DNA of 64,000 bases from Marinobacter koreensis. GTDB lineage: Bacteria; Pseudomonadota; Gammaproteobacteria; Pseudomonadales; Oleiphilaceae. The translations under genes and the position numbers were made by a program. The stretch covers positions 1 through 64,000 of the forward strand of contig NZ_JAKZAJ010000001.1 in NCBI RefSeq assembly GCF_023156285.1. Direction: 5' to 3'. Below, one piece after another: positions 1 through 9,201 of the stretch. The notes under the pieces were generated by a model. The model ran no database searches. It saw nothing but the letters and a program-made list of their open reading frames with translations, and was not told where the DNA came from. Position 1 is the stretch's first letter; the number at the start of each line of letters is the position of its first letter.

Positions 1-1005
1 CGCAACGCCGTGCTGGTGTCCAACGACAGCCCGGTACTGCTGGACCACTTCCTGAACGCCGCCATCGAGGTGGACATCGACGCCATCTCCGACGGCACCG
101 ACGTGGTCATTGGCGGCATCATGCAGCACATCGAACAGGCCGGCGTCCACTCCGGTGACTCCGCCTGTTCACTGCCGCCGTACACCCTGTCCCAGCAGGT
201 GCAGGATGAGATGCGCGACGCCGTCAAGAAGATGGCCATCGAGCTGGACGTGGTGGGCCTGATGAACGTGCAGCTGGCCTGGCAGGACGGCGAGATCTAC
301 GTGATCGAGGTGAACCCGCGGGCCTCGCGGACCGTGCCGTTCGTGTCCAAGGCCATCGGTGTCTCCCTGGCGGCCGTGGCGGCCAGGGTGATGTCGGGCA
401 AGACGCTGAAGGAACTGAACTTCACCCAGGAGATCGTACCGACCTACTACGCGGTGAAGGAATCGGTGTTCCCGTTCAACAAGTTCCCGGCGGTGGATCC
501 GATCCTCGGTCCGGAAATGAAGTCTACCGGTGAGGTCATGGGCCTGGGCGACAGTTTTGATGAGGCCTTTGCCAAGGCAGCGTTGGCGGTGGGCGAACGC
601 CTGCCGGAGCAGGGAACAGCCTTTATGTCCGTGCGTGACGTGGACAAGCCGGGTGCAGCCAAGGTGGCCCGCGACCTGGTGGATGCCGGTTTCCGGATCA
701 TCGCCACCACCGGTACTGCCAAGGCCCTGAAAGAGTCGGGGATCGAGGTGGATCCGGTGAACAAGGTCCGCGAAGGGCGTCCCCACATCGTGGATGCCAT
801 CAAGAACGGCAAGGTTCAGCTGATCATCAATACCACCGAAGGCCGCAAGGCGATTTCCGACTCGGCGCAGATTCGCCAGTCGGCCCTGCAGGCCAAGGTA
901 ACCTATACAACGACCCTGGCGGGTGGCGAAGCCTTCTGCCGGGCCATCAAATTTGGCCCGGAGCGTACCGTTCGTCGCCTCCAGGAACTACACGCAGGAA
1001 AGTAA
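1..1005 (+). CDS. carB: Carbamoyl-phosphate synthase large subunit, C-terminal part (cut by window start)
   Basis: The frame is open from base 1 to a TAA at 1003-1005, about 334 residues against roughly 1,070 for the whole protein. CarB makes carbamoyl phosphate from bicarbonate, ATP and glutamine-derived ammonia for pyrimidine and arginine synthesis in the cytoplasm. Visible are the end of the second ATP-grasp half ([18 protein letters not shown] near residue 105, carrying the metal/ATP-binding Glu and Asn) and, from about residue 205, the MGS-like allosteric domain ([17 protein letters not shown]), which in studied homologues binds UMP and ornithine. greA starts 3 bases after the stop, so the two are probably co-transcribed. 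The upstream part, and carA, lie outside the window. Confidence 0.97.
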   Translation, partial: RNAVLVSNDSPVLLDHFLNAAIEVDIDAISDGTDVVIGGIMQHIEQAGVHSGDSACSLPPYTLSQQVQDEMRDAVKKMAIELDVVGLMNVQLAWQDGEIYVIEVNPRASRTVPFVSKAIGVSLAAVAARVMSGKTLKELNFTQEIVPTYYAVKESVFPFNKFPAVDPILGPEMKSTGEVMGLGDSFDEAFAKAALAVGERLPEQGTAFMSVRDVDKPGAAKVARDLVDAGFRIIATTGTAKALKESGIEVDPVNKVREGRPHIVDAIKNGKVQLIINTTEGRKAISDSAQIRQSALQAKVTYTTTLAGGEAFCRAIKFGPERTVRRLQELHAGK

Positions 1006-1008
1006 ATC

Positions 1009-1488
1009 ATGGCTGACAGAGTACCGATGACCAAGGCGGGTGAAGCCCGCCTGCGCGAGGAGCTGAAAAAGCTGAAGTCCGACGATCGGCCCAAGGTGAT
1101 TGCGGCTATCGCCGAGGCTCGTGAGCACGGCGATCTCAAAGAGAATGCCGAATACCATGCCGCCCGTGAGCAGCAGGGTTTCATCGAGGGGCGGATCCAG
1201 GAAATCGAGGGTAAGCTGGCGTCGGCTCAGGTGATCGACGTTACTACCATGGAAAATACCGGCAAGGTGATTTTCGGCACCACCGTTCACCTTATCAATG
1301 TGGATACCGACGAAGAAGTTACCTACCAGATCGTGGGCGAGGATGAGGCCGACATCAAGCAGGGTAAGCTGTCTATCTCGTCACCGATTGCCCGTGCCTT
1401 GGTGGGTAAGGATGAAGGCGATGTGGTAGCCATCCGTGTCCCCTCCGGTACTGTCGAGTACGAGATTTCGGAAGTCGAGTACATCTGA
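1009..1488 (+). CDS. greA: Transcription elongation factor GreA
   Basis: GreA rescues backtracked RNA polymerase by stimulating cleavage of the nascent RNA 3' end in the secondary channel. The 159 residues match the usual family length. The N-terminal half is the charged coiled coil, with the acidic tip region [20 protein letters not shown] near residues 40-60, a family signature. The C-terminal half is the FKBP-like domain ending in [11 protein letters not shown]. The ATG at 1009 is preceded by AGGAAA from the end of carB, and a strong terminator follows about 20 bases after the stop. The carB-greA order is common in gammaproteobacteria. Confidence 0.98.
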   Translation: MADRVPMTKAGEARLREELKKLKSDDRPKVIAAIAEAREHGDLKENAEYHAAREQQGFIEGRIQEIEGKLASAQVIDVTTMENTGKVIFGTTVHLINVDTDEEVTYQIVGEDEADIKQGKLSISSPIARALVGKDEGDVVAIRVPSGTVEYEISEVEYI

Positions 1489-1510
1489 CTCCGGACTGCT
1501 CCGGAATAAA

Positions 1511-1547
1511 AAAGCCGACTCCGTTCGTTCGGAGTCGGCTTTTTTGT
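1511..1547. terminator. Bidirectional intrinsic terminator between greA and yhbY
   Basis: A 12-base perfect stem (AAAGCCGACTCC at 1511-1522 pairing with 1531-1542) is followed by a T-run to 1545 and preceded by an A-run. It can therefore end both the greA transcript (+) and the convergent yhbY transcript (-). Confidence 0.93.
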
Positions 1548-1569
1548 CGGCGGCGCCCTGGGGCGCCGA

Positions 1570-1881
1570 TCAGTGCTTGTGACGCAGCAGGTTGGAGAGC
1601 TTCGGGTTGGGCTTTTTCGCGCGGCGCAGAATCACGGCGATTTTTCCGATGCTCTGCACCAGCTCGGCTCCTGAGGCCTCGCACAGGGCATTGATCGCTT
1701 CCTGACGGACATCGCGATCCGGGCTGGCGATCTTCACCTTGATGAGTTCATGGTCATTCAGGGCCCGCTCCAGTTCTTCCTGGAGTCCCTCGGACAGGCC
1801 CTTGTCACCCACAATGATCACGGGTTTGAGGTTGTGGGCGATCGCCCGGTATTCCCGGCGCTGTTCCGGTGAAAGGCTCAT
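1570..1881 (-). CDS. yhbY: Ribosome-assembly RNA-binding protein YhbY
   Basis: A single CRS1/YhbY (KH-like) RNA-binding domain of 103 residues, the usual size of bacterial YhbY. The family associates with pre-50S ribosomal particles. The sequence opens LSPEQRREYRAIAHNLKPV and contains the GDKGLSEG glycine-rich loop near residues 26-33 that stands in for the KH GxxG motif. The C-terminus is basic (RRAKKPNPKLSNLLRHKH). It is transcribed divergently from rlmE, another 50S maturation gene, across a short AT-rich gap at 1882-2042. The same divergent pairing occurs in E. coli and Pseudomonas. Confidence 0.96.
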   Translation of the reverse strand: MSLSPEQRREYRAIAHNLKPVIIVGDKGLSEGLQEELERALNDHELIKVKIASPDRDVRQEAINALCEASGAELVQSIGKIAVILRRAKKPNPKLSNLLRHKH

Positions 1882-2042
1882 GATGGAATCTCTTTATCGG
1901 TGCAATTAATAAAACGCCGGCAACGTGTTTGCTGGCATAATCGTATAATCGGCGGATTGTAACAGATCCCCGGGTCCCGGAAATGGCTGTTAACCCGTAT
2001 CAGTGGCGGGCGTTGGCCGAACAGGAACAATCGGAGGTGAAT

Positions 2043-2663
2043 TTGGCTCGGTCCAAGTCCAGTGACCGCTGGCTCAAGGAACATTTCGACGACGTCTGGG
2101 TCAAAAAGTCCCAGGAAGACGGCTATCGCTCCCGTGCCAGCTACAAGCTGATAGAGTTGGATGCGAAAGACAAGCTGTTTCGGCCCGGCCAGTTGGTGGT
2201 CGACCTGGGTGCGGCACCCGGAGGCTGGTCCCAGGTCGCCGTGGAGAAGGTTGGTGACAGTGGCGTCGTGATCGCCAGCGATATCCTGCCGATGGATCTC
2301 ATTGCCGGCGTTGACTTTGTGCAGGGCGACTTTACCGAGGATTCGGTCTTCGAGGCGCTGCTGGATCTGCTCGATAATCGCCGGGCCGACGTTGTAATTT
2401 CCGATATGGCGCCCAATATGAGTGGTATGGCTGCAGTCGATATCCCGAAAGCCATGGGTCTGGTTGAGCTTGCGCTCGATATGGCCCAGCGGGTACTGCG
2501 GCCTGGTGGCGTGTTTGTGGCCAAGGTGTTTCAGGGTGAAGGCTTTGATGCCCTTTTGGCAGACATGCGAGGCAGCTTCAAGACGGTTGTCAGCCGAAAA
2601 CCGGATTCATCTCGGGCCCGGTCCCGCGAGGTCTATCTGGTCGGTAAGGGCTTCAAAGGCTGA
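2043..2663 (+). CDS. rlmE: 23S rRNA 2'-O-ribose methyltransferase RlmE (FtsJ/RrmJ)
   Basis: RlmE uses S-adenosylmethionine to methylate the ribose of U2552 in the 50S A-loop. I place the start at the TTG of 2043: a strong Shine-Dalgarno GGAGGTGA lies just before it, and the protein then begins [13 protein letters not shown], as RlmE proteins do. An in-frame ATG at 1983 would add 20 residues unlike the family. The SAM-binding loop is [13 protein letters not shown]. The catalytic residues lie in RASYKL (Lys), SDMAPNMSG (Asp), [10 protein letters not shown] (Lys) and SREVYLVG (Glu), the K-D-K-E set of the family. The length is 206 residues. ftsH follows 125 bases downstream, the conserved rlmE-ftsH order. 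Confidence 0.96.
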   Translation: MARSKSSDRWLKEHFDDVWVKKSQEDGYRSRASYKLIELDAKDKLFRPGQLVVDLGAAPGGWSQVAVEKVGDSGVVIASDILPMDLIAGVDFVQGDFTEDSVFEALLDLLDNRRADVVISDMAPNMSGMAAVDIPKAMGLVELALDMAQRVLRPGGVFVAKVFQGEGFDALLADMRGSFKTVVSRKPDSSRARSREVYLVGKGFKG

Positions 2664-2788
2664 TCGCAATGCGATGGGTCTGTGGCTGTTACGGATGGGC
2701 CGTTTCTGGTGGACAGGCGTACAATTGGTGTAAGGTGTCGAAAAGGGTGTCTTTGCGAAGGTGTCCTTCAATTCACAGGTGATGATCC

Positions 2789-4732
2789 TTGAACGATATG
2801 GCAAAAAATCTGGTTCTCTGGCTAATCATAGCCGCGGTTCTGCTGATGGTGTTTCAGAATTTCTCTCCCACCACCAGCGGGCAACAAGTCAACTATTCGC
2901 AGTTCGTGCAAATGGTCCAGCAGGGTCAGGTGCAGCGGGTAACCATCGATGGCCTGGATATCCAGGGCACCAAGGGTGATGGATCCCAGTTCCGGACCAT
3001 CCGTCCCCAGGTGGCGGACAACAAGCTGATGGACGATCTGCTGGCGAACAACGTCGAGGTCATCGGTAAAGAACCGGAGCGTCAGAGTCTCTGGACGCAG
3101 CTGCTGGTTGCGGCTTTCCCGATTCTCATCATCATCGCCCTGTTCGTGTTCTTCATGCGACAGATGCAGGGCGGTGGCGGCGGCAAGGGCCCCATGTCGT
3201 TTGGCAAGAGCAAGGCCCGCCTGATGAGTGAAGACCAGATCAAGACCACCTTCGCCGACGTCGCCGGTGTCGACGAAGCGAAGGAAGACGTCAAGGAGCT
3301 GGTGGACTTCCTTCGTGATCCGAGCAAATTCCAGCGCCTTGGTGGTCGTATTCCCAAGGGCGTTCTGATGGTCGGTCCTCCCGGTACCGGTAAGACACTG
3401 CTGGCGAAAGCAATCGCCGGCGAGGCGAAGGTGCCGTTCTTCTCGATCTCGGGTTCCGACTTCGTGGAAATGTTCGTGGGTGTCGGTGCCTCCCGGGTAC
3501 GGGATATGTTCGAGCAGGCCAAGAAGCAGAGCCCCTGCATCATCTTTATCGACGAAATCGATGCCGTCGGTCGTCACCGTGGTGCCGGCATGGGTGGTGG
3601 TCACGATGAGCGTGAGCAGACCCTTAACCAGCTGCTCGTTGAGATGGATGGTTTCGAGGGCAATGAAGGTGTGATCGTGATCGCGGCCACCAACCGTCCG
3701 GACGTTCTGGATCCGGCGCTGCTGCGCCCGGGTCGGTTCGATCGCCAGGTGGTGGTCAGTCTGCCCGATATCATCGGACGCGAGCAGATCCTCAAAGTAC
3801 ACATGAAGAAAGTTCCGCTGGCCGACGGGATCGATCCGGCCGTCATCGCCCGCGGTACCCCCGGGTTCTCGGGTGCCGATCTGGCAAACCTGGTGAACGA
3901 GGCCGCGCTGTTCGCGGCTCGCCGGAACCAGCGTCTGGTGTCCATGGAGGAGCTGGAGCTCGCCAAGGACAAGATCATGATGGGCGCCGAGCGCAAGTCC
4001 ATGGTGATGAGCGAGAAGGAAAAGCGGAATACGGCCTATCACGAGTCCGGTCACGCCATTGTGGGTCGACTGGTGCCAGAGCATGATCCGGTCTACAAGG
4101 TGAGCATCATTCCTCGCGGACGGGCGCTGGGTGTGACCATGTTCCTTCCCGAGGAAGACAAGTACAGTCACTCCAAGCGTTACCTGATCAGTTCGATCTG
4201 CAGCCTGTTCGGTGGTCGGATCGCCGAGGAGCTGACGCTTGGTTTCGAGGGCGTCACCACGGGTGCTTCCAATGATATCGAGCGGGCGACCAGCCTGGCT
4301 CGAAATATGGTGACGCGCTGGGGCCTGTCTGAGAAACTCGGTCCGCTGCAGTATGATACCGACAGTGAAGAGCCGTTCCTCGGGCGTTCCGCTGGTCAGG
4401 CCCATACGGTCTATTCACCCGAGACGGCCCAGCGTATCGATGAGGAAGTCCGGAACATCATTGACGAGTGCTACTCCACTGCGAAGCAGATCCTGATCGA
4501 TAATCGGGAAAAGCTCGACATGATGGCCGAAGCCCTCATGAAGTACGAAACCATCGATCGTTACCAGATCGACGACATCATGGAGGGGCGTGAGCCCCGG
4601 CCCCCGAAAGGGTGGGGTGACAACGGTCCGACTGGCGGTGTTCAGGTCGAAGAGCCGGAGAAAGCGCCCGAGTCCAAGGGGGCTGACGACGGTCGCCAGC
4701 CGGGCGTGGGACGGCCGGCTGGGGAGCACTGA
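2789..4732 (+). CDS. ftsH: ATP-dependent zinc metalloprotease FtsH
   Basis: Membrane-anchored AAA+ protease that degrades unfolded membrane proteins and selected cytoplasmic regulators (LpxC and sigma-32 in E. coli). Two membrane segments (about residues 6-25 and 103-125) flank a periplasmic domain. The AAA module follows, with Walker A GPPGTGKT near 195, Walker B IIFIDEID and the second region of homology ending in RPGRFDR. The zinc protease motif HESGH lies near residue 418. The tail is Pro/Gly/Glu rich and variable. The start may be TTG 2789 (MNDMAKNL, with AGGTGA 6-9 bases upstream) or ATG 2798 (MAKNL). I chose the first because of the ribosome-binding site and because I recall Pseudomonas homologues also beginning MNDMAKNL. 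Confidence 0.98.
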   Translation: MNDMAKNLVLWLIIAAVLLMVFQNFSPTTSGQQVNYSQFVQMVQQGQVQRVTIDGLDIQGTKGDGSQFRTIRPQVADNKLMDDLLANNVEVIGKEPERQSLWTQLLVAAFPILIIIALFVFFMRQMQGGGGGKGPMSFGKSKARLMSEDQIKTTFADVAGVDEAKEDVKELVDFLRDPSKFQRLGGRIPKGVLMVGPPGTGKTLLAKAIAGEAKVPFFSISGSDFVEMFVGVGASRVRDMFEQAKKQSPCIIFIDEIDAVGRHRGAGMGGGHDEREQTLNQLLVEMDGFEGNEGVIVIAATNRPDVLDPALLRPGRFDRQVVVSLPDIIGREQILKVHMKKVPLADGIDPAVIARGTPGFSGADLANLVNEAALFAARRNQRLVSMEELELAKDKIMMGAERKSMVMSEKEKRNTAYHESGHAIVGRLVPEHDPVYKVSIIPRGRALGVTMFLPEEDKYSHSKRYLISSICSLFGGRIAEELTLGFEGVTTGASNDIERATSLARNMVTRWGLSEKLGPLQYDTDSEEPFLGRSAGQAHTVYSPETAQRIDEEVRNIIDECYSTAKQILIDNREKLDMMAEALMKYETIDRYQIDDIMEGREPRPPKGWGDNGPTGGVQVEEPEKAPESKGADDGRQPGVGRPAGEH

Positions 4733-4762
4733 CCCACTTCTGACCGTATGGTCGATTGATTG

Positions 4763-4795
4763 CGCCGCCCGGCTTCCGGGCGGCGTTTGTTTTTG
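4763..4795 (+). terminator. Intrinsic terminator after ftsH
   Basis: A nine-base GC stem (CGCCGCCCG at 4763-4771 pairing with 4777-4785, tetraloop-sized gap) is followed by TTTGTTTTT. It sits inside the first codons of the longest folP frame, which argues that folP starts further down, at 4832. Confidence 0.9.
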
Positions 4796-4831
4796 TCTTA
4801 CCTGAAAATATCACTTCGAGATTGGTTCGCT

Positions 4832-5665
4832 ATGGAAATGAATTTTGCCGGGCGGGTGCTGGATTTGTCCCGCTGCCATGTGATGGGAATCCTGAATGTC
4901 ACGCCGGACTCTTTTTCTGACGGTGGAAGATTCAATTCCCCGGAGGCGGCACTGGTTCGGGCCCGGCAAATGGTCGCCGATGGCGCTACTTTCATTGACG
5001 TCGGCGGGGAGTCCACCCGGCCGGGAGCGGCGCCGGTGTCGTTGCAGGAGGAACTGGACCGGGTGTGTCCCGTCGTCGAAGCCATTGCCCGGGAACTGGA
5101 TACGGTGATTTCCGTGGACACCAGTGCGCCGGAAGTCATGGCCGAGACCGCCCGGCTCGGTGCTGGCCTGATCAATGACGTCCGGGCACTGCAGCGTGAA
5201 GGTGCGCCGGAGGCCGCTGCGAGTGCCGATATACCGGTATGCATCATGCACATCCAGGGGGAGCCGGATTCGATGCAGGATCGTCCTGCCTACCGTAACG
5301 TCCGGCGGGAGGTCAGCTCCTTCCTCACCGAGCGCATGCGAGTGGCAGAAGCGGCTGGTGTCCGACCCGAGAACATAGTGCTGGATCCGGGGTTCGGCTT
5401 TGGAAAAACGCTGGAACACAACCTCCAGTTGCTGGCTTCCATGGAACAGTTGCACATCCTCGGGCACCCGCTGCTTATCGGTATCTCCCGCAAATCCATG
5501 CTGGGCCAGATCACCGGGCGAGACGTTGATGAAAGGTTGCCTGCAAGCCTCGCCGCCGCGACAATAGCCGCCATGAAAGGTGCAGGCATTGTGCGTGTTC
5601 ACGACGTGAGGGAAACCGTCGATGCCATCCGGGTGGTGGCCGCGATGAAGGAGGCAGAATTATGA
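4832..5665 (+). CDS. folP: Dihydropteroate synthase
   Basis: Cytoplasmic folate enzyme that joins 6-hydroxymethyl-7,8-dihydropterin diphosphate to p-aminobenzoate; the sulfonamide target. TIM-barrel protein of 277 residues from the ATG at 4832. The longer frame from 4760 would read through the ftsH terminator and is unlikely. Signatures are [14 protein letters not shown] (substrate loop 1), [11 protein letters not shown] (loop 2), [16 protein letters not shown] and the C-terminal [11 protein letters not shown] with the pterin/sulfonamide-site Lys and Arg. The last four bases overlap the glmM start (ATGA at 5662-5665), implying translational coupling. ftsH-folP-glmM is the usual gammaproteobacterial order. 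Confidence 0.97.
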   Translation: MEMNFAGRVLDLSRCHVMGILNVTPDSFSDGGRFNSPEAALVRARQMVADGATFIDVGGESTRPGAAPVSLQEELDRVCPVVEAIARELDTVISVDTSAPEVMAETARLGAGLINDVRALQREGAPEAAASADIPVCIMHIQGEPDSMQDRPAYRNVRREVSSFLTERMRVAEAAGVRPENIVLDPGFGFGKTLEHNLQLLASMEQLHILGHPLLIGISRKSMLGQITGRDVDERLPASLAAATIAAMKGAGIVRVHDVRETVDAIRVVAAMKEAEL

Positions 5666-7005
5666 GTGACAGGAAGTATTTTGGTACCGACGGCATCCGT
5701 GGCCGGGTTGGGGCGTTTCCCATCACGCCGGAGTTCATGCTGCGCCTTGGCTGGGCGGCTGGCCAGGCGTTCAAAAAGGATGGGCAGCGAAACAGTGTCT
5801 TGATTGGCAAGGACACCCGTTTGTCCGGTTATATGTTCGAGTCTGCCCTCGAGGCGGGTCTCTCCGCGGCCGGTGTGGACGTGAAGCTGCTGGGGCCCAT
5901 GCCAACGCCGGCAATTGCGTACCTCACCCGGACCTTCCGCGCGTCCGCCGGTATCGTCATCAGTGCCTCTCACAATCCCCACGAGGACAACGGTATCAAG
6001 TTCTTTTCTTCGGCCGGGACCAAGCTGGATGACGCCCTGGAGGCCGAAATCGAACGGTGGCTCGATCGCCCGCTACAGGTCTGTGAACCCTCTGAGCTTG
6101 GCAAGGCATCCCGTGTGGATGATGCGCCGGGCCGATATGTCGAGTTCTGTAAAAGCACCGTACCCAACGAGTTCACCATGGACGGCCTGCACATCGTGCT
6201 TGATTGCGCCCACGGCGCGACCTACCACGTAGCGCCGAAGGTGTTCCGGGAGTTGGGGGCCAGGGTGTCCGTGATTGGTGCCGAACCCGACGGGTTGAAT
6301 ATCAACCTCAATGTCGGTTCCACCCACCTGGAGGCACTGAAGCAGGCTGTGCTGGAAAAGAAGGCCGACCTGGGTGTGGCCTTTGACGGTGACGGGGACC
6401 GGGTACTCATGGTGGACCGGGATGGCTCAGAGGTTGATGGTGACGAACTGCTGTACATCATTGCCTCCCAGCGCCATCTCGAAGGCCGGTTGAATGGCGG
6501 AGTGGTTGGCACCCTGATGACCAATCTCGGCGTCGAGCTTGCGCTCAAGGAAATCGGCATTGAATTCGAGCGGGCCAAGGTGGGAGATCGCTATGTGATG
6601 GAGCGGCTCCTGGCGAACAACTGGCTCCTCGGTGGTGAGGGTTCAGGTCATATGGTTATCCGGGACTGCACCTCGACCGGTGACGGGATCGTCTCGGCGC
6701 TTCAGGTCCTGCTGGCCATCGATAAATCCGGAAAACGTCTGGGTGAGCTTCGCCAGGGAATGAGCAAGCTGCCACAGAAAATGGTAAACGTGAGAGTTGC
6801 GGAGCGTTTTGATCCTCTGGCGAGGGCCGAGATCGTCGATGCAATCCGCGAGGCCGAAGCCCGGTTGGGGGATAGTGGCCGGGTGCTGCTCAGGCCGTCC
6901 GGGACCGAACCACTGATTCGGGTGATGGCCGAAGGTCAGGTCGAGTCGGAGATCGTTCGGGTCGTCGAGGAGCTGGCCAGAATCGTTGAGCGCTCCTGCT
7001 CCTGA
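5662..7005 (+). CDS. glmM: Phosphoglucosamine mutase
   Basis: Interconverts glucosamine-6-phosphate and glucosamine-1-phosphate on the way to UDP-GlcNAc for peptidoglycan and lipopolysaccharide. It is an alpha-D-phosphohexomutase of 447 residues, near the usual 445. The phosphoserine loop is [19 protein letters not shown] (active Ser near residue 103). The metal-binding loop is DGDGDR near 245, the sugar-binding loop GGEGSGH near 329, and the phosphate-binding loop [12 protein letters not shown] near 412. The start overlaps the folP stop by four bases. No terminator separates it from tpiA, but a separate promoter is visible there. Confidence 0.98.
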   Translation: MSDRKYFGTDGIRGRVGAFPITPEFMLRLGWAAGQAFKKDGQRNSVLIGKDTRLSGYMFESALEAGLSAAGVDVKLLGPMPTPAIAYLTRTFRASAGIVISASHNPHEDNGIKFFSSAGTKLDDALEAEIERWLDRPLQVCEPSELGKASRVDDAPGRYVEFCKSTVPNEFTMDGLHIVLDCAHGATYHVAPKVFRELGARVSVIGAEPDGLNINLNVGSTHLEALKQAVLEKKADLGVAFDGDGDRVLMVDRDGSEVDGDELLYIIASQRHLEGRLNGGVVGTLMTNLGVELALKEIGIEFERAKVGDRYVMERLLANNWLLGGEGSGHMVIRDCTSTGDGIVSALQVLLAIDKSGKRLGELRQGMSKLPQKMVNVRVAERFDPLARAEIVDAIREAEARLGDSGRVLLRPSGTEPLIRVMAEGQVESEIVRVVEELARIVERSCS

Positions 7006-7025
7006 TATTTTGTATTTTCAGATGG

Positions 7026-7054
7026 TTGTGTGTGGGCGGGTGCTGCTGTATAGT
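7026..7054 (+). promoter_or_regulatory. Sigma-70 promoter for tpiA-secG-tRNA-Leu
   Basis: TTGTGT at 7026-7031 and TATAGT at 7049-7054 with an exact 17-base spacer; transcription would start near 7061, about 22 bases before the tpiA ATG. Confidence 0.65.
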
Positions 7055-7082
7055 TCGCCCTCCCTCACGTTCGGGAAAGGAT

Positions 7083-7847
7083 ATGCGACGCAAGATCGTA
7101 GCCGGAAACTGGAAGATGAACGGGTCTCAGGACCTTGTCCGCAGCCTGGTTGGTGATGTGAAAGCCCGGTTGAGTGGGCTTGATAATGGTGTCGAGGCTG
7201 TTATTATTCCACCCGCTCTGTATGTTGAGAGTGTTAAGGGGTTGTCTGGCGATTCCCTTGGTGTTGGTGTCCAGAACGTGAGCCAGTGGGCGTCTGGTGC
7301 GTTCACCGGAGAGATTTCCGCTGATATGGCGAAAGATCTGGGCTGTGACTGGGCGCTGGTTGGACATTCCGAGCGCCGTCAGTACTTCGGGGAAACCGAT
7401 GAGCTGGTCTCGGCCAAGGTCGGACGGGTTTTGCAGAGCGGCCTTCAGGTTGTTCTGTGTGTTGGTGAAACCCTTGAAGAGCGCGAGCGCGGCGAAGCGA
7501 AAGCCGTCGTGTCATCCCAGGTGGCCAGTGGGCTTGCTGGTGTGGAAGCGGATCAGTGGTCGAGAGTCGTGGTTGCCTATGAGCCGGTTTGGGCGATAGG
7601 GACCGGAAAGACCGCCACATCGGAAGACGCCCAGAGTATGCATGCCGAAATCCGTCGGGTGCTGGCTGACATGGGTGCGCCGTCGGAGCAGATTTCAGTG
7701 CTTTACGGCGGCAGCGTAAAAGCGGATAATGCGGCCGCGCTTTTCGCCGAGCCAGATGTAGACGGCGGTTTGATCGGTGGCGCATCGTTAATTGCTGAAG
7801 AATTTGTGAGTATTTGCCGGTCGATGCCGGCGAGTGCCAAAGACTAA
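7083..7847 (+). CDS. tpiA: Triosephosphate isomerase
   Basis: Glycolytic/gluconeogenic TIM-barrel enzyme interconverting dihydroxyacetone phosphate and glyceraldehyde-3-phosphate. I use the ATG at 7083 (MRRKIVAGNWKMNG, 254 residues). An upstream in-frame GTG at 7026 would add 19 Cys/Gly-rich residues lying on the promoter. Catalytic residues are Lys in GNWKMNG, His in VGHSERR and Glu in VAYEPVWAIGTGKTAT; the phosphate loop is LYGGSVKADN. GGGAAAGG precedes the ATG. secG begins 18 bases after the stop, the conserved tpiA-secG-tRNA-Leu arrangement. Confidence 0.98.
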   Translation: MRRKIVAGNWKMNGSQDLVRSLVGDVKARLSGLDNGVEAVIIPPALYVESVKGLSGDSLGVGVQNVSQWASGAFTGEISADMAKDLGCDWALVGHSERRQYFGETDELVSAKVGRVLQSGLQVVLCVGETLEERERGEAKAVVSSQVASGLAGVEADQWSRVVVAYEPVWAIGTGKTATSEDAQSMHAEIRRVLADMGAPSEQISVLYGGSVKADNAAALFAEPDVDGGLIGGASLIAEEFVSICRSMPASAKD

Positions 7848-7865
7848 AGTGTCGCGAGAATTGTT

Positions 7866-8270
7866 ATGAGTTGGTTGGAAACACTGGTTGTCGTTGTGCA
7901 CGTGGTGATTGCCATAGCGCTCGTAAGCCTGGTCCTGATCCAGCAGGGTAAAGGTGCAGATGCTGGCGCAGCCTTCGGTGGCGGCGCTTCGCAGACCGTG
8001 TTCGGCAGTCAGGGGAGCGGAAGCTTTCTGACCCGCCTGACCACGATTCTGGCGATCGTGTTTTTTGTGACGAGTTTTTCGTTGGGCGTTTTTGCCAAGC
8101 AGCGCGCTGAAGTTGCCGGTGATGTGGGTGTTCCCGTTGCCGAAGAATCTTCCGCGCCGGCGCCTGCCAAGCAGGATAAGCAGGCCTCGGCGCCGGCTGA
8201 TCAGGCAGACCAGAAGCAGTCCAGCGACACCGAGAGTGGGAAGAGTTCCGATCTTCCGACTCTCGAGTAA
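7866..8270 (+). CDS. secG: Preprotein translocase subunit SecG
   Basis: Small inner-membrane partner of SecYE that aids SecA-driven export. Of 134 residues, two hydrophobic segments (about 4-24 and 55-76) flank the conserved loop QQGKGADAGAAFGGGASQTVFGSQGSGSFL, described here as a Gly/Ala/Gln-rich stretch starting near residue 26. The cytoplasmic tail after about residue 85 is a low-complexity Ala/Pro/Lys/Gln/Ser region, longer than in E. coli (110 residues in all), as seen in related marine species. The tRNA-Leu gene starts 8 bases after the stop, so one transcript probably carries both. Confidence 0.96.
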   Translation: MSWLETLVVVVHVVIAIALVSLVLIQQGKGADAGAAFGGGASQTVFGSQGSGSFLTRLTTILAIVFFVTSFSLGVFAKQRAEVAGDVGVPVAEESSAPAPAKQDKQASAPADQADQKQSSDTESGKSSDLPTLE

Positions 8271-8278
8271 AGAATGAT

Positions 8279-8363
8279 GCCCGGGTGGTGAAACTGGTAG
8301 ACACGCTATCTTGAGGGGGTAGTGGCGCAAGCCGTGCCGGTTCGAGTCCGGCCCCGGGCACCA
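8279..8363 (+). tRNA. tRNA-Leu (anticodon GAG)
   Basis: An 85-base cloverleaf with encoded CCA. The acceptor stem GCCCGGG pairs with CCCGGGC. The anticodon loop is TTGAGGG with GAG as anticodon, the extra arm is long as expected for type II leucine tRNAs, and the T-loop is GGTTCGAGTCC. It lies directly after secG as in other gammaproteobacteria. Confidence 0.97.
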
Positions 8364-8373
8364 TATCAAGAAG

Positions 8374-8405
8374 AAACGGCTTGGATTTTCCAGGCCGTTT
8401 TTTTT
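8374..8405 (+). terminator. Intrinsic terminator after tRNA-Leu
   Basis: A twelve-base stem (AAACGGC-T-TGGA at 8374-8385 pairing with TCCA-G-GCCGTTT) is followed by an unbroken T-run to 8405. It closes the tpiA-secG-tRNA transcript. Confidence 0.88.
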
Positions 8406-8414
8406 GGTCAGTCC

Positions 8415-8443
8415 TTGACCAGTTCCGTCGGCGTCTCTATACT
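8415..8443 (+). promoter_or_regulatory. Near-consensus sigma-70 promoter upstream of the rimP-pnp operon
   Basis: TTGACC (8415-8420), 17-base spacer, TATACT (8438-8443): five of six bases match consensus in each box. Transcription should start near 8450. It is the only strong promoter-like sequence I see before rimP. Confidence 0.75.
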
Positions 8444-8449
8444 CCGGCG

Positions 8450-8576
8450 GATATTGGAGCCGGTGCCGTTAGTGCCCCGGTTTCCTGGCAGGCCAGGTGT
8501 CTGTCAGCAGGAAGTGATTTGGTGTTTTTCTTCCTGTGAGTTCTTGCAACAAAGAGCCCCAATTCAGGGGCTTTTT
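8450..8576 (+). ncRNA. Candidate short terminated transcript: operon leader or small RNA
   Basis: From the start predicted by the promoter at 8415-8443, a transcript of about 125 bases would end at an intrinsic terminator (AGCCCC at 8555-8560 pairing with 8567-8572, then TTTTT). The stretch has no convincing reading frame. It can fold an additional hairpin (CAGGAAG near 8508 with CTTCCTG near 8530). In E. coli the equivalent place holds the metY tRNA and leader terminators read through with NusA; here no tRNA is present. It may be an independent small RNA or a premature-termination leader for rimP-nusA-infB. Confidence 0.45.
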
Positions 8577-8611
8577 GATTAAGGGGCCTGGCGCATCGGG
8601 CCCTGGTGCAT

Positions 8612-8641
8612 AAAAAGGGCTGATCAACAGCCCTTTTTTTG
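8612..8641 (+). terminator. Second intrinsic terminator upstream of rimP
   Basis: An eleven-base perfect stem AAAAAGGGCTG (8612-8622) / CAGCCCTTTTT (8628-8638) with a five-base loop and a T-run. It stands between the only clear promoter and rimP, so the operon must be transcribed through it, or start after it. Confidence 0.85.
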
Positions 8642-8684
8642 TTTGTGGGCCGGTTAAAAATTCCGAAATGGAGATGGCGTTACT

Positions 8685-9146
8685 TTGTCAGCCAAGCTTA
8701 AACAACTGGAAGATCTGCTTCGCCCGGTCGTCGAAGGGTTAGGGTACGAGTTCTGGGGAATTGAATTCCGCTCCCAGGGTCACCATTCCCTGTTGCGAGT
8801 CTTTATCGACGATGAGGAGAACGGCATTGGCATTGATGACTGCGAGAAAGTGAGTCGTCAGATCAGTGGCGTCATGGACGTCGAGGACCCAATCCAGACC
8901 GAATACACGCTGGAAGTATCATCGCCGGGTATGGATCGTCCTCTGTTTCGTCTCGAACAATACGAGGCATTTGCAGGCCATCAGGTGCAGATTCGTCTGC
9001 GCATGGCCTTTGAAGGCCGACGCAAGTTTCAGGGCCTGATCAAGGGTATCGAGGGAGAGGATGTGGTGATCGTTGTCGATGATCACGAATACGTGCTGCC
9101 GTTCGACAGCATTGAGAAGGCGCACATCATTCCCGTTTTTGAGTGA
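8685..9146 (+). CDS. rimP: Ribosome maturation factor RimP
   Basis: RimP binds pre-30S particles and is needed for 30S maturation. The 153-residue protein has the N-terminal alpha/beta domain ([21 protein letters not shown]) and the signature [14 protein letters not shown] before the C-terminal Sm-like beta domain. The start is the TTG at 8685, about 10 bases after GGAGAT; no nearer ATG fits the family's N-terminus ([22 protein letters not shown]). It heads the conserved operon rimP-nusA-infB-rbfA-truB-rpsO-pnp. Confidence 0.95.
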   Translation: MSAKLKQLEDLLRPVVEGLGYEFWGIEFRSQGHHSLLRVFIDDEENGIGIDDCEKVSRQISGVMDVEDPIQTEYTLEVSSPGMDRPLFRLEQYEAFAGHQVQIRLRMAFEGRRKFQGLIKGIEGEDVVIVVDDHEYVLPFDSIEKAHIIPVFE

Positions 9147-9201
9147 TTCGCATTGAACAAGTCTGTAGACGCACAGTTTATTTTGAGGGCAGGGCAATCC
9201 A

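Noticed and set aside
1983-2042. Upstream ATG extension of rlmE
   Set aside because: The 20 extra residues do not match the family, while TTG 2043 has a strong GGAGGTGA.
2822-4405. A 527-codon minus-strand open frame opposite ftsH
   Set aside because: Shadow of ftsH with no recognisable protein features.
4760-4831. Upstream extension of folP
   Set aside because: It would translate the ftsH terminator and is absent from family N-termini.
8322-8582. An 86-codon plus-strand frame overlapping tRNA-Leu
   Set aside because: It begins inside the tRNA and crosses two terminators; composition is not protein-like.
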